Of a DNA stretch of 64,000 nt, positions 16,968 to 25,228 are shown piece by piece. Each line of letters starts with the position of its first letter. Positions within the stretch are counted from its first letter, which is position 1. A program made the position numbers and the translations under genes. This stretch comes from Pseudomonadales bacterium (GTDB taxonomy: Bacteria; Pseudomonadota; Gammaproteobacteria; Pseudomonadales; Halieaceae): assembly GCA_024234735.1 (NCBI GenBank), contig JACKNV010000006.1:1-64000 (forward strand). The letters are read 5' to 3'. Under the pieces are notes generated by a model. The model had not been told where the DNA came from and searched no databases. It saw only the letters and a list, made by a program, of their open reading frames with translations.

Positions 16968-19319
16968 GTGCGCCCGCCCGTGGGCCGCAGTATCACCACC
17001 CGGCTGATCGCCCTGCTGACCCTGTGCGCGGCGGTAATTATCGGCGCCGGCATGCTGATCGACTACCGCCTGTCCCGGGACCAGATTCTCGACCGCCTGC
17101 GGCGCGAGTCGGAGGAAACCATCCGCGCCGTCATCATCGACCTGGAAAACTGGCTGCAGGGGGTGCAGGGCGCCACCGACCTGCTGGCCCGTATCCTGCA
17201 ACAGCGCGACTACAGCCAGGCCGGGCTGCAGCAGATGCTGCGCGATGTGGTGCACAGTAACGCCGATATCTTCGGCGCCACCATCGCCCTCGCCCCCGGG
17301 CAGACCGTTTCGCCACTGGGGTTCGCCCCCTACTATTTCCGCGGCGAGACGGGGCTCGCCTATGCCGACCTGGCCACGCCGGAACATAACTACCAGCACC
17401 AGCCCTGGTTCACGGATACCGTGGCGGCGGGGCGGGCGCTGTGGGCCGAGCCCTATTACGACCGGGGCGGCGGCGAGACATTGATGACCACCTACGCCGT
17501 GCCCGTGTACCGGGAGGACGAGGCGGGCAAGCCCTTCCTGTACGCGGTGGTCACCGCGGATGTCGCCCTGGAAGACCTGCACGCCTATCTGCAGCGCCTG
17601 CACCTGGGCGAGAACAGCTTCGGCATCCTGTTGAGCAGGAAAGGGGCGATTCTCAGCAGCCGCCACCGGGAAAATGTCATGCGCCATTTTTCCGCCACTG
17701 CCGCGGGGCGCGCCAACCCCGGGGGCTGGCAGGAGATGTTCGAGGCCGCCCTTGACGGCGCGGTGGTGACCCGCCAGCTGCCCTGCGATGCCGCGCCGGG
17801 GCCATGCACCTTCCGCCTGGGCACCCTGCAACCCACCGGCTGGCCGGTGGGGGTGGTGTATTCGGAGCACGAGATTCTGGCCCCCCTGCGGGACTTCCAG
17901 CGCAAGATCGTACTGGCCGGCCTGCTCACCCTGGCGCTGATGGCCGCGGCGGTGGCGCTGGTCAGCCGCCGCCTCACCCGGCCGCTGACCGCCCTGGCCG
18001 ACGCCAGTGACAGTATCGCCCGGGGCGACCTCGACGTGGCACTGCCCCCGGCCCGGGGAAACGACGAGGTGGCCAGGCTGGTGCAGTCTTTCGCCGCCAT
18101 GAAGACCGACCTGAAAACCTACATCGCCGACCTGGAATCCGCCACTGCACGGCGCAGCCGCCTGGAGGGCGAACTCGGCGCGGCGCGGGACATCCAGATG
18201 GCCATGCTCCCCGGCCAGGGGGAAGCCAGCGTGCAGGACCCGGCCTGCAACCTGTGGGCGGCGGTGCGGCCGGCCAGGTCCGTGGGCGGCGACCTGTACA
18301 GCTTTCAGCGCCAGGGCAGGCAGCTGTTCATCGCGGTGGGCGATGTATCCGACAAGGGGGTACCCGCGGCGCTGTTCATGGCCAGGGCCATGGGGCTGAT
18401 ACAGCAGCTCGCGGGCGCGGCGGCGGAACCCGCGGCGGCCATGGCACGTCTCAACAATGCCCTGGAGCAGGGCAATGACAACTGCATGTTCCTCACCCTG
18501 TTCCTGGGCGTGCTCGACCTGGACAGCGGGGAGCTGGATTTTGCCAGTGCCGGGCACTGCGCACCGAGCCTGGCGCGAGAGGGAAAGGCCTTTGCCCTGG
18601 CCCAACAACAGGGTCCCGCCCTGGGCCTGGTACCCGACCTGGCATACCCGGGCAACACGGTTACCCTGCAAAGCGGTGACCGGCTGGCCCTGTTTACCGA
18701 TGGTATCGAAGAGGCCTTCAACAACAGCGACGAGATGTACGGTATGGCGCGCTTCCACCAGGAGTTGGCAGGCTCCACACAGCAGGGTGTGGCCACTGCC
18801 GGGCCTCAGCTGCTGGCGGCGATCGACCGCTTCGCCGGCGATTGCCCACAATCGGACGACATCACGCTGATGCTGTTGGAATTGACCAGTGCGGATCGCG
18901 ACGCCGCCCCCGCCCCGACGGCGGCGTCAGCGGAGTTCGCGCTGACACCGGGTATCACCGGCGCAGTCCACGCCTGGCTGGAGCGGGTGCTGGCGCCGAT
19001 ACCATCCGCTGTCCGCCAGGACCTGCTGCTGGTGGCCGAGGAGGTAATCTCCAACATCGCCAAATACGCCGGCCTGCCCGCCCGGGCACCCATCACGGTG
19101 GCGGTAAACGCTGGCCCCGGGCAGGTCGCCCTCGAAGTGCGCGACCCGGGTACCGCCTTCGACCCCCTGCAGCAGGGGGATCGCGCCCGGCTGGGGGAGC
19201 CCATCGACCAGGCGGCCATCGGCGGACTGGGCATACACCTGATCACTTCTCTCAGCGACCGGCAGAACTACCGCCATGAGCACGGGTACAATATACTCGA
19301 GGTCGTCAAATACCTGTAA
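16968..19319 (+). CDS. Membrane sensor with HAMP, PP2C/SpoIIE phosphatase and RsbW-like kinase domains
   Basis: The 783-residue protein has helix 1 (about 10-32), a periplasmic Cache-like sensor to about 310, helix 2 (312-331) and HAMP. A PP2C/SpoIIE phosphatase follows from about 400, with metal Asp in VGGDLYS (near 439), VGDVSDKG (457) and DGIEEAF (577). A C-terminal GHKL ATPase shows the N box EEVISNIAKYAG (near 689), RDPGTAF (723) and GGLGIHLI (751). This arrangement is known in partner-switching regulators: the phosphatase acts on an STAS antagonist and the kinase phosphorylates it. The likely STAS partner is encoded 51 bp downstream. The start is GTG at 16968. The controlled sigma factor or output is not in the window. 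Confidence 0.88.
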   Translation: MRPPVGRSITTRLIALLTLCAAVIIGAGMLIDYRLSRDQILDRLRRESEETIRAVIIDLENWLQGVQGATDLLARILQQRDYSQAGLQQMLRDVVHSNADIFGATIALAPGQTVSPLGFAPYYFRGETGLAYADLATPEHNYQHQPWFTDTVAAGRALWAEPYYDRGGGETLMTTYAVPVYREDEAGKPFLYAVVTADVALEDLHAYLQRLHLGENSFGILLSRKGAILSSRHRENVMRHFSATAAGRANPGGWQEMFEAALDGAVVTRQLPCDAAPGPCTFRLGTLQPTGWPVGVVYSEHEILAPLRDFQRKIVLAGLLTLALMAAAVALVSRRLTRPLTALADASDSIARGDLDVALPPARGNDEVARLVQSFAAMKTDLKTYIADLESATARRSRLEGELGAARDIQMAMLPGQGEASVQDPACNLWAAVRPARSVGGDLYSFQRQGRQLFIAVGDVSDKGVPAALFMARAMGLIQQLAGAAAEPAAAMARLNNALEQGNDNCMFLTLFLGVLDLDSGELDFASAGHCAPSLAREGKAFALAQQQGPALGLVPDLAYPGNTVTLQSGDRLALFTDGIEEAFNNSDEMYGMARFHQELAGSTQQGVATAGPQLLAAIDRFAGDCPQSDDITLMLLELTSADRDAAPAPTAASAEFALTPGITGAVHAWLERVLAPIPSAVRQDLLLVAEEVISNIAKYAGLPARAPITVAVNAGPGQVALEVRDPGTAFDPLQQGDRARLGEPIDQAAIGGLGIHLITSLSDRQNYRHEHGYNILEVVKYL

Positions 19320-19370
19320 ACGCGGCACCGGGACTTCCCGGCAGGTCGCCGACAAGAGGCCGGTTACAGC

Positions 19371-19745
19371 ATGGAACTGCACACCAACGTCACGGTCGAT
19401 GCCGATCATTCCGTCGCCAGGGTAGCCCTGGTCGGGGCCCTCAACACCGAGACGGCGCCCGGCTTCGAGCAGCGCCTGGAAGAAGTGGTGGCCGCGGGGC
19501 ACCAGCTCACCGTGCTGGATATGAAAGACCTGGACTACATCAGCTCCGCCGGCCTGCGGGTGATCTTCAAGGCCGCCAAACAGGCCAAGGCCGCCGGCCG
19601 GCGCATGGCTGCCGCCAACCGCAAGCCGCATATCGACAAGGTTTTCGAGATTCTCAAGGCACTGCCGGACATGGCGGTGTTTGCCAACGACCAGGAACTG
19701 GACGACTACCTGGACTCCATGCAGCAACGGGTGCGCGGGGAGTAA
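19371..19745 (+). CDS. STAS-domain anti-sigma factor antagonist
   Basis: The 124-residue single STAS domain of the SpoIIAA/RsbV class. The phosphorylation loop reads DLDYISSAGLRVIF, with a Ser at the usual phospho-acceptor position (about residue 63). Unphosphorylated antagonists of this class bind a kinase/anti-sigma protein and free the regulated target. The gene directly follows the phosphatase/kinase sensor and is almost certainly its substrate. A GAGG element lies 12-15 bases before ATG 19371, weak but acceptable. Confidence 0.9.
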   Translation: MELHTNVTVDADHSVARVALVGALNTETAPGFEQRLEEVVAAGHQLTVLDMKDLDYISSAGLRVIFKAAKQAKAAGRRMAAANRKPHIDKVFEILKALPDMAVFANDQELDDYLDSMQQRVRGE

Positions 19746-19755
19746 CGCGGGCGCG

Positions 19756-20460
19756 CTAGGGCTGCCCCAGGAAATTCAGGATCCAGCGCGCCACCCGCTC
19801 GCCCTGCGGCTCCCCGGCCAGCGATGCCACACCCCTGCGGTACACCTCTTCGCCTAGCGCGCCGCGCCGGAACTCCATGATCTCCCTGGAGTAGGCAGGC
19901 ACGAACTCCGGGTGCCCCTGGAAGGTGAGTATGTGCTCACCAATCTGGCATACCGCGTTCTCACAGAATTCGCTGCTCGCCAGAACCCTGGCCCCGGGAG
20001 CATTGCTGACCACCTGGTCCTGGTGACTGACCAGGATGTCCAGGTCGGGCCCCTGCTCGTCGTACCAGGAGGGAGTGATGTTGAAGCGATGGGTGTGCAG
20101 CCCCACTCCCCAACCCTTGGCCGACTTCTCGGTCTTGCCCCCCAGCGCCTGGGCGACCAGCTGGTGCCCGAAGCAGATCCCCACCAGTTTCTTGCGGCGC
20201 CGGTCCAGCTCGCGCACGAAATCCATCAGCGCGGCAATCCACGGCTGGTCGTCGTACACGCTGGATTTACTGCCGGTGATCAGGTAGGCGTCGACCTCGT
20301 CGATGTCCGCGGGATACTCCCCCTGCTCAACGTCGTAGACCCTGAACTCCAGGGTCGGGTCCACCCGGGCCAGCAGCGCGATGAACATATCCGGATATTC
20401 CCCGAAATCAGGCACCCATTCGGGCCGCACTTGATCGGTCTTCAGAATTCCCAGCTTCAT
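19756..20460 (-). CDS. Class I glutamine amidotransferase-like protein
   Basis: The 234-residue protein has the GATase nucleophile elbow GICFGHQLVAQALGG (Cys near residue 91) and the later His-Glu of FQGHPEF, completing a Cys-His-Glu triad. It resembles stand-alone GuaA-type amidotransferase proteins such as gamma-glutamyl hydrolase-like enzymes of polyamine breakdown. The start MKLGILKTDQ at 20460 follows an AGG element; an upstream in-frame ATG adds eight residues without support. No synthetase partner is adjacent, so it may hydrolyse a gamma-glutamyl compound. Substrate unknown. Confidence 0.8.
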   Translation of the reverse strand: MKLGILKTDQVRPEWVPDFGEYPDMFIALLARVDPTLEFRVYDVEQGEYPADIDEVDAYLITGSKSSVYDDQPWIAALMDFVRELDRRRKKLVGICFGHQLVAQALGGKTEKSAKGWGVGLHTHRFNITPSWYDEQGPDLDILVSHQDQVVSNAPGARVLASSEFCENAVCQIGEHILTFQGHPEFVPAYSREIMEFRRGALGEEVYRRGVASLAGEPQGERVARWILNFLGQP

Positions 20461-20614
20461 AAGCAACCTGCACGGCATCGGCAAATGGGCATCTTAGGCA
20501 GGGGCCCCCTGCCTGTCCATAACACCATAGGGCTGGACCGGGAGCCCGGCCGCTGTAACACAATCTACACAAAAACATCATAAACCTGCCACATCGCCGG
20601 CGCATGCTGGCGCC

Positions 20615-21145
20615 ATGGAAATACTGAACCGCCTGCAACGGTACGACCGGCAGCTGTTCGCCCGGGTTTTCAAACAGGGTGAGCGGCGCATGGTGATCCC
20701 CCTGGCCAGGGCGTTTTCCCGCTCCGGCGACGGCTACCTGCACCTGCTGCTGCCCCTGCTGCTGTGGCAACTGGCGCTGCCGGGCGTGGACGACTTCGCC
20801 CTCCTGCTGCTGTACAGCCTGGCTGTGGAAAGAGCGCTCTACTGGTCCATCAAGAACTCCCTGAAACGCCCGCGGCCACCGCAGGCGGTGCCGGGACTGC
20901 GCAGCCTCATCGTCGCGTCGGACCAGTTCAGTTTTCCCTCCGGGCACAGCTCCGGCGCCTTTTTGCTGGCCACCGCGCTGGTCCTGGTATACGGCGGGCC
21001 GGTGGTCGCCATGTACCTGTGGGCCGCGGGCGTGGGCCTGTCGCGGGTGCTGCTGGGGGTGCACTTCCCGGGCGATATCCTGGCCGGTGCCGCCATGGGC
21101 AGCGGTATCGCCCTGTGCACCGCCGCGCAACTGGGAATGGGCTGA
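20615..21145 (+). CDS. PAP2-family membrane phosphatase
   Basis: The 176-residue integral membrane protein with the three motifs of type 2 phosphatidic-acid phosphatases: KNSLKRPRP, PSGHSSGAF and SRVLLGVHFPGD, whose His residues carry out catalysis. Such enzymes remove phosphate from lipid phosphates, including undecaprenyl diphosphate and phosphatidylglycerol phosphate. The downstream glycosyltransferase begins one base after the TGA, so the two are translationally coupled and may act on the same lipid-linked molecule. Confidence 0.88.
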   Translation: MEILNRLQRYDRQLFARVFKQGERRMVIPLARAFSRSGDGYLHLLLPLLLWQLALPGVDDFALLLLYSLAVERALYWSIKNSLKRPRPPQAVPGLRSLIVASDQFSFPSGHSSGAFLLATALVLVYGGPVVAMYLWAAGVGLSRVLLGVHFPGDILAGAAMGSGIALCTAAQLGMG

Positions 21146-21146
21146 G

Positions 21147-22253
21147 ATGAACATTCTGTACGGGGTACAGGGCACCGGCCAGGGGCATATCAGTCGCGCC
21201 CGGGCCATGGCCGCGGCACTGCACCGCCACGGCGTCACGGTGACCTGGCTGTTTTCGGGCCGCAGCCGCCAGGCGCTTTTCGATATGGACTGCTTCGGCG
21301 ACTTCCAGCACCGCCGCGGCCTGACCTTCGCCACCCGCGATGGCCGTATCCGCCCGCTGGCCAGCCTGGCGACCAATAACCTGACGGCGTTTTTCCGTGA
21401 AGTGCGCCAGCTGGACCTGCGCGGCTTCGACGCGGTGGTCACGGATTTCGAGCCGGTAAGTGCCTGGGCCGGACGTCGCGCCGGTATCCGCACCATCGGC
21501 ATCGGCCACCAGTACGCTTTCGGTGCCCACACTCCGAGGGCCGGGCAGAGCTGGTGGGCGGAACAGCTGATGGCGCGCTTCGCGCCCGTCACGCTGCCCC
21601 TGGGCCTGCACTGGCACCGCTATGGCAGCAACGTGCTGCCGCCGATCCTGGACCTGCCGGCCATGCCGCTGACACGTGGGGAACACGTGCTGGTATACCT
21701 GCCCTTCGAGGACCAGGACAGGGTAACTGAGCTCCTCCAGCACCTGCCGCAACAGACATTCGTGCAATATGCACCGGGGCTGATCGATGAGCAGCGGGGC
21801 AATGTCACCCGCTGCCGGCCCGCCACCGCGCGCTTCAAGCAGCACCTGGCGAGCTGTCGCGGGGTGATATGCAACAGCGGCTTCGAGCTGATCAGCGAGT
21901 GCCTGCACTGGGGCAAGCCGGTACTCACCAGGCCCCTGCGCGGCCAGATGGAACAGGAGTCCAACGCCCGGGCACTGCACCAGCTGGGCTACGCCCTGGT
22001 CGTCGGGGAGCTGAGCCAGCAGGGACTGCAACAGTGGCTGGAGCGGTGGTCGGGACATACGGGGTACACGCCCAGGCTGGAGTGCCCGGATGTCGCCGAC
22101 GCCCTGGCCGGCTGGCTGGCCACCGGCGCCGACACCGACCCGGCGGCACTGGCAAGAAACCTGTGGCTGCAAACCCGGGCCATGCCGGCGCCGGGCACCG
22201 CAAGGGCCGCACCGTCCAGTCAGCGGACCCACTGGCAGGGGCAGGCTGCCTGA
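21147..22253 (+). CDS. Glycosyltransferase-like protein of the MJ1255/VC2487 type
   Basis: The 368-residue cytoplasmic protein has a GT-B-like start (NILYGVQGTGQGHISRARAM) and the donor-site half with ICNSGFELISECLHWGKPVL and RGQMEQESNA, as in MurG-like and MJ1255-type glycosyltransferases. The nucleotide-sugar donor and acceptor are unknown. The C-terminal 25 residues are Ala/Pro/Gln-rich and look disordered. It starts one base after the PAP2 phosphatase stop, suggesting joint work on a lipid-linked sugar or glycolipid. Confidence 0.75.
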   Translation: MNILYGVQGTGQGHISRARAMAAALHRHGVTVTWLFSGRSRQALFDMDCFGDFQHRRGLTFATRDGRIRPLASLATNNLTAFFREVRQLDLRGFDAVVTDFEPVSAWAGRRAGIRTIGIGHQYAFGAHTPRAGQSWWAEQLMARFAPVTLPLGLHWHRYGSNVLPPILDLPAMPLTRGEHVLVYLPFEDQDRVTELLQHLPQQTFVQYAPGLIDEQRGNVTRCRPATARFKQHLASCRGVICNSGFELISECLHWGKPVLTRPLRGQMEQESNARALHQLGYALVVGELSQQGLQQWLERWSGHTGYTPRLECPDVADALAGWLATGADTDPAALARNLWLQTRAMPAPGTARAAPSSQRTHWQGQAA

Positions 22254-22323
22254 TACCACGCTTGGGTCGGGCCAGCAGATGCGGTAATGTGTGGCCCCTC
22301 TGCGGATCGCCAGGCGGATTGCC

Positions 22324-24573
22324 ATGTTTACCAGATTTCTCCTTGCTGCGACGCTGCTGCTCAGCGCCGCCGGTCACGCTTTTACCGGTAGCGAGAGCTG
22401 CAACAATTGTCACCAGCAGGAGTACAACAACTGGCAGGGCTCTCATCACGACCTGGCCATGCAACTGCCCACCCCGGAAACCGTGCTGGGAGATTTCGAC
22501 GACGCAAGCTTTACCTACAATGGCGTCACCACGCGCTTCTACCGCGACGGCGACCTTTACAAGGTGCGCACCGACGGGGAGGACGGCAAGCTCACCGACT
22601 ACACCGTCAAATACGTGTTCGGAGTCTACCCGCTGCAGCAGTACCTGTTGCCCCTGTCCCGCGGCCGCCTGCAGGCACTGAGTATCGCCTGGGATGCGCG
22701 GCCCGCCGACCAGGGCGGGCAGCGCTGGTATCACCTGTACCCGGATGAAGCCATCGACTACCGGGATCCGCTGCACTGGACCGGACCCTACCAGAACTGG
22801 AACTCCCGCTGCGCCGAGTGTCACAGCACCGACCTGGTAAAAAACTACGACCCCGAGACCCGCGCCTTCGATACCCACTACGCTGAAATCGACGTCGGCT
22901 GCGAGGCCTGTCACGGCCCGGGCGAAAAACACCTGGAGCTGGCCAGGGAGAACAAACTGGCCGGGGTGGCCAACGGCGGCTTCCCCACCGAACTGGCGCA
23001 GCGCGGGGAATGGGCCTTCCCCGAAAATGCGACGATTGCACGACGCAGGCAGACTCTCGAGTCACGCGCCCAGGTAGACAGTTGCGGTCGCTGTCACTCG
23101 CGCCGCGGCACCCTCGGGGACTATCACTACGGCGCCGATCTGCTCGCCACCCATCGGCTGGCGCTGCCCCAGCCCCCGCTGTACTACCACGATGGCCAGA
23201 TACGCGACGAGGACTACGTATACGGCTCCTTCCTGCAGAGCAAAATGCACCTTGCCGGCGTGGTCTGCAGCAATTGCCACGAACCCCACAGCCTGGCGCT
23301 GCGGGCCCCGGGCAACGGGGTCTGCGCCCAGTGCCACATGCCGCAGGAATACGATACTCCCGAGCACCACCACCACCCGGCGGACTCTGCCGGCGCGCAA
23401 TGCGCCAACTGCCACATGCCCGAGACCACCTATATGGGCGTGGACCCGCGCCGCGACCACAGCATACGCATCCCACGGCCCGACCTGAGCGCCGCCATGG
23501 GCACGCCCAATGCGTGCACCCAGTGTCATACGGACCGCGACCCGCAGTGGGCCGTGACCGCAATGCGCGGCTGGGGAGTACATTTTCGCGACACCGGCAG
23601 CCACATATCCCGGGCCTTCCAGCGCTTTGACCAGGGTGATCGCAGTGTGGTGCCGGCGCTGGCCCAGCTGGCCAACGACCCCGCCGCCGCGCCGATCTGG
23701 CGCGCCACTGCGCTGGAGGCCGTGGCCCAGGGCGGCGGCCGGGAAGCCATCCAGGCCGTTACCGCCGTGCTCTATGACGACGATCCCCTGCTGCGCGCCA
23801 GTGCCGTGCGCTCCCTGGACTTCCTTCCCCTGGACCAGCGCTACCAGCTGCTGCAGGCCCTGATCGATGACGAGGTAGCCGCCGTGCGCATGGAAGTGGC
23901 CACTTCCCTGGCTGGCGTGCCGCTGGAGCAGCTGAGCCCGCAACAGGCACAACAGCTGCGCGACCTGTTTGCCTGGTACCTGGGCATTCTCGCGCTGCAC
24001 GCCGAGATGCCCGAGACCCAGCTACAGATGGGGATATTCGAGGTGGGCCGCGGCGACCTGGAGCAGGCCGAAGCCCACTACCGCGAGGCGCTGGCGCTCA
24101 ACCCGCAACTGGTGCCGGGCTACCTCAACCTGGCCGACGTGCTGCGCGCCCGGGGCCGGGACGACGAAGCGCGCGAGCAATTGCTCAAGGCACTGGAATT
24201 CGCCCCCGAAAGCGGCGACACCCTGCACACCCTGGGGCTGCTGGAAACCCGCGCCGGCAACACCGAGCTGGCGCTGGACTACCTGCAGCGGGCGGCCCGC
24301 CTGGAAACCACCGGCACCCGGCACCGCTTCGTATACGCGATTGCGCTGCACGACCTGGGCAAACCCCAGCAGGCGATAATCCAGTTGCAGGCTCTGTTGC
24401 GCGAGCTGCCGCGCGATGAAGAGGTACTGCTGGCGCTGGCCAACTACAGCGCCGAGCTGGGCCAGCTGGAGAAGGCGCGCTCCTACGCCCGCACCCTCAC
24501 CCAGCTCGCGCCGCGCAACCGCGGCTACCAGCAGCTGCTGCAGTCGCTGTCATCCGCGCCCGCCGCGCGCTGA
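22324..24573 (+). CDS. Exported octaheme cytochrome c with HEAT-like and TPR regions
   Basis: The 749-residue protein starts with a signal peptide (RFLLAATLLLSAAGHAF). Eight CxxCH heme c motifs start at about residues 26, 163, 193, 254, 315, 334, 360 and 398. From about 430 to 550 come HEAT-like helical repeats (RASAVRSLDFL and similar), and from about 565 tetratricopeptide repeats (YREALALNPQLVPGYLNLADVL). Heme-plus-TPR proteins are typically periplasmic electron carriers or scaffolds; an enzymatic role on N or S oxides is possible but not shown. The start ATG 22324 follows AGGCGG. It stands alone, convergent with the yceI-like gene, with 9 bp between stops. Heme attachment needs a Ccm system not present here. 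Confidence 0.87.
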   Translation: MFTRFLLAATLLLSAAGHAFTGSESCNNCHQQEYNNWQGSHHDLAMQLPTPETVLGDFDDASFTYNGVTTRFYRDGDLYKVRTDGEDGKLTDYTVKYVFGVYPLQQYLLPLSRGRLQALSIAWDARPADQGGQRWYHLYPDEAIDYRDPLHWTGPYQNWNSRCAECHSTDLVKNYDPETRAFDTHYAEIDVGCEACHGPGEKHLELARENKLAGVANGGFPTELAQRGEWAFPENATIARRRQTLESRAQVDSCGRCHSRRGTLGDYHYGADLLATHRLALPQPPLYYHDGQIRDEDYVYGSFLQSKMHLAGVVCSNCHEPHSLALRAPGNGVCAQCHMPQEYDTPEHHHHPADSAGAQCANCHMPETTYMGVDPRRDHSIRIPRPDLSAAMGTPNACTQCHTDRDPQWAVTAMRGWGVHFRDTGSHISRAFQRFDQGDRSVVPALAQLANDPAAAPIWRATALEAVAQGGGREAIQAVTAVLYDDDPLLRASAVRSLDFLPLDQRYQLLQALIDDEVAAVRMEVATSLAGVPLEQLSPQQAQQLRDLFAWYLGILALHAEMPETQLQMGIFEVGRGDLEQAEAHYREALALNPQLVPGYLNLADVLRARGRDDEAREQLLKALEFAPESGDTLHTLGLLETRAGNTELALDYLQRAARLETTGTRHRFVYAIALHDLGKPQQAIIQLQALLRELPRDEEVLLALANYSAELGQLEKARSYARTLTQLAPRNRGYQQLLQSLSSAPAAR

Positions 24574-24582
24574 GCCGCCCAC

Positions 24583-25191
24583 CTAGGGAGCGTGGGCAAA
24601 CACCAGGTTGACCGTCACCGGCACGGCGGTGCTGATCGACGCCAGGCCGGCTATCTGCTGCAGGGCGACGACACCCGCCCCCAGGTCGAAGTCGGCGGCG
24701 TTAACCACCACCGGCCGGGGAGTGAACACGTGCAGCTTGCCGCCGACCTGCCCGACGGCCCTTACGGTAATCAGCAGGGGCTTTTCCACCCCGTGCAGGG
24801 TCACGGTCACCGGCAGCTCGGTGGTCACCGCGCCGCCAGCAGTAACCGCATCGAGGATATCGGGAGAAACCGTCGCGCTGACCATCGCCGTGGGGAACTT
24901 GACCACCTCGAACAGTATTTCACGCATGCGCTCATCGCGGATCTCTATACCGGTCGCGACGCTGCCCAGGTCGATGCTCACCGCTATCTCGCCGGCCTCG
25001 CTGATACTCCCCTGCAGTGATCCGAAGCTGTGGGTTTCCGCCACGCTGGCATTCTTGATCGAGACGAAATTCACCTCCGAATCGGCACCCTCCAGGGTCC
25101 ATTGGGCCCAGCTGCTGCCGGCTGCCAGCATGGCTGCCAGCGCCACTGGCAAACGCCATGTCCCCGCCCTGGAATGACTGCGCTTCATCAT
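24583..25191 (-). CDS. YceI-family periplasmic lipocalin-like protein
   Basis: The 202-residue protein has a signal peptide (RLPVALAAMLAAGSSWA) and a mature beta-barrel of the YceI fold, with KNASVAETHSFGSLQGS early and the family-like RDERMREILFEVVKFPTA in the middle. Members bind polyisoprenoid or similar hydrophobic molecules in the periplasm. Tandem ATG codons lie at 25191 and 25188; GGGAG 7 bases before the first favours it. It is convergent with the cytochrome gene and 37 bp downstream of parE. The ligand is inferred from family only. Confidence 0.8.
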   Translation of the reverse strand: MMKRSHSRAGTWRLPVALAAMLAAGSSWAQWTLEGADSEVNFVSIKNASVAETHSFGSLQGSISEAGEIAVSIDLGSVATGIEIRDERMREILFEVVKFPTAMVSATVSPDILDAVTAGGAVTTELPVTVTLHGVEKPLLITVRAVGQVGGKLHVFTPRPVVVNAADFDLGAGVVALQQIAGLASISTAVPVTVNLVFAHAP

Positions 25192-25228
25192 ATAACTACT
25201 CCCTGCCGGCTCCGCCGGCCTCTGCGGA

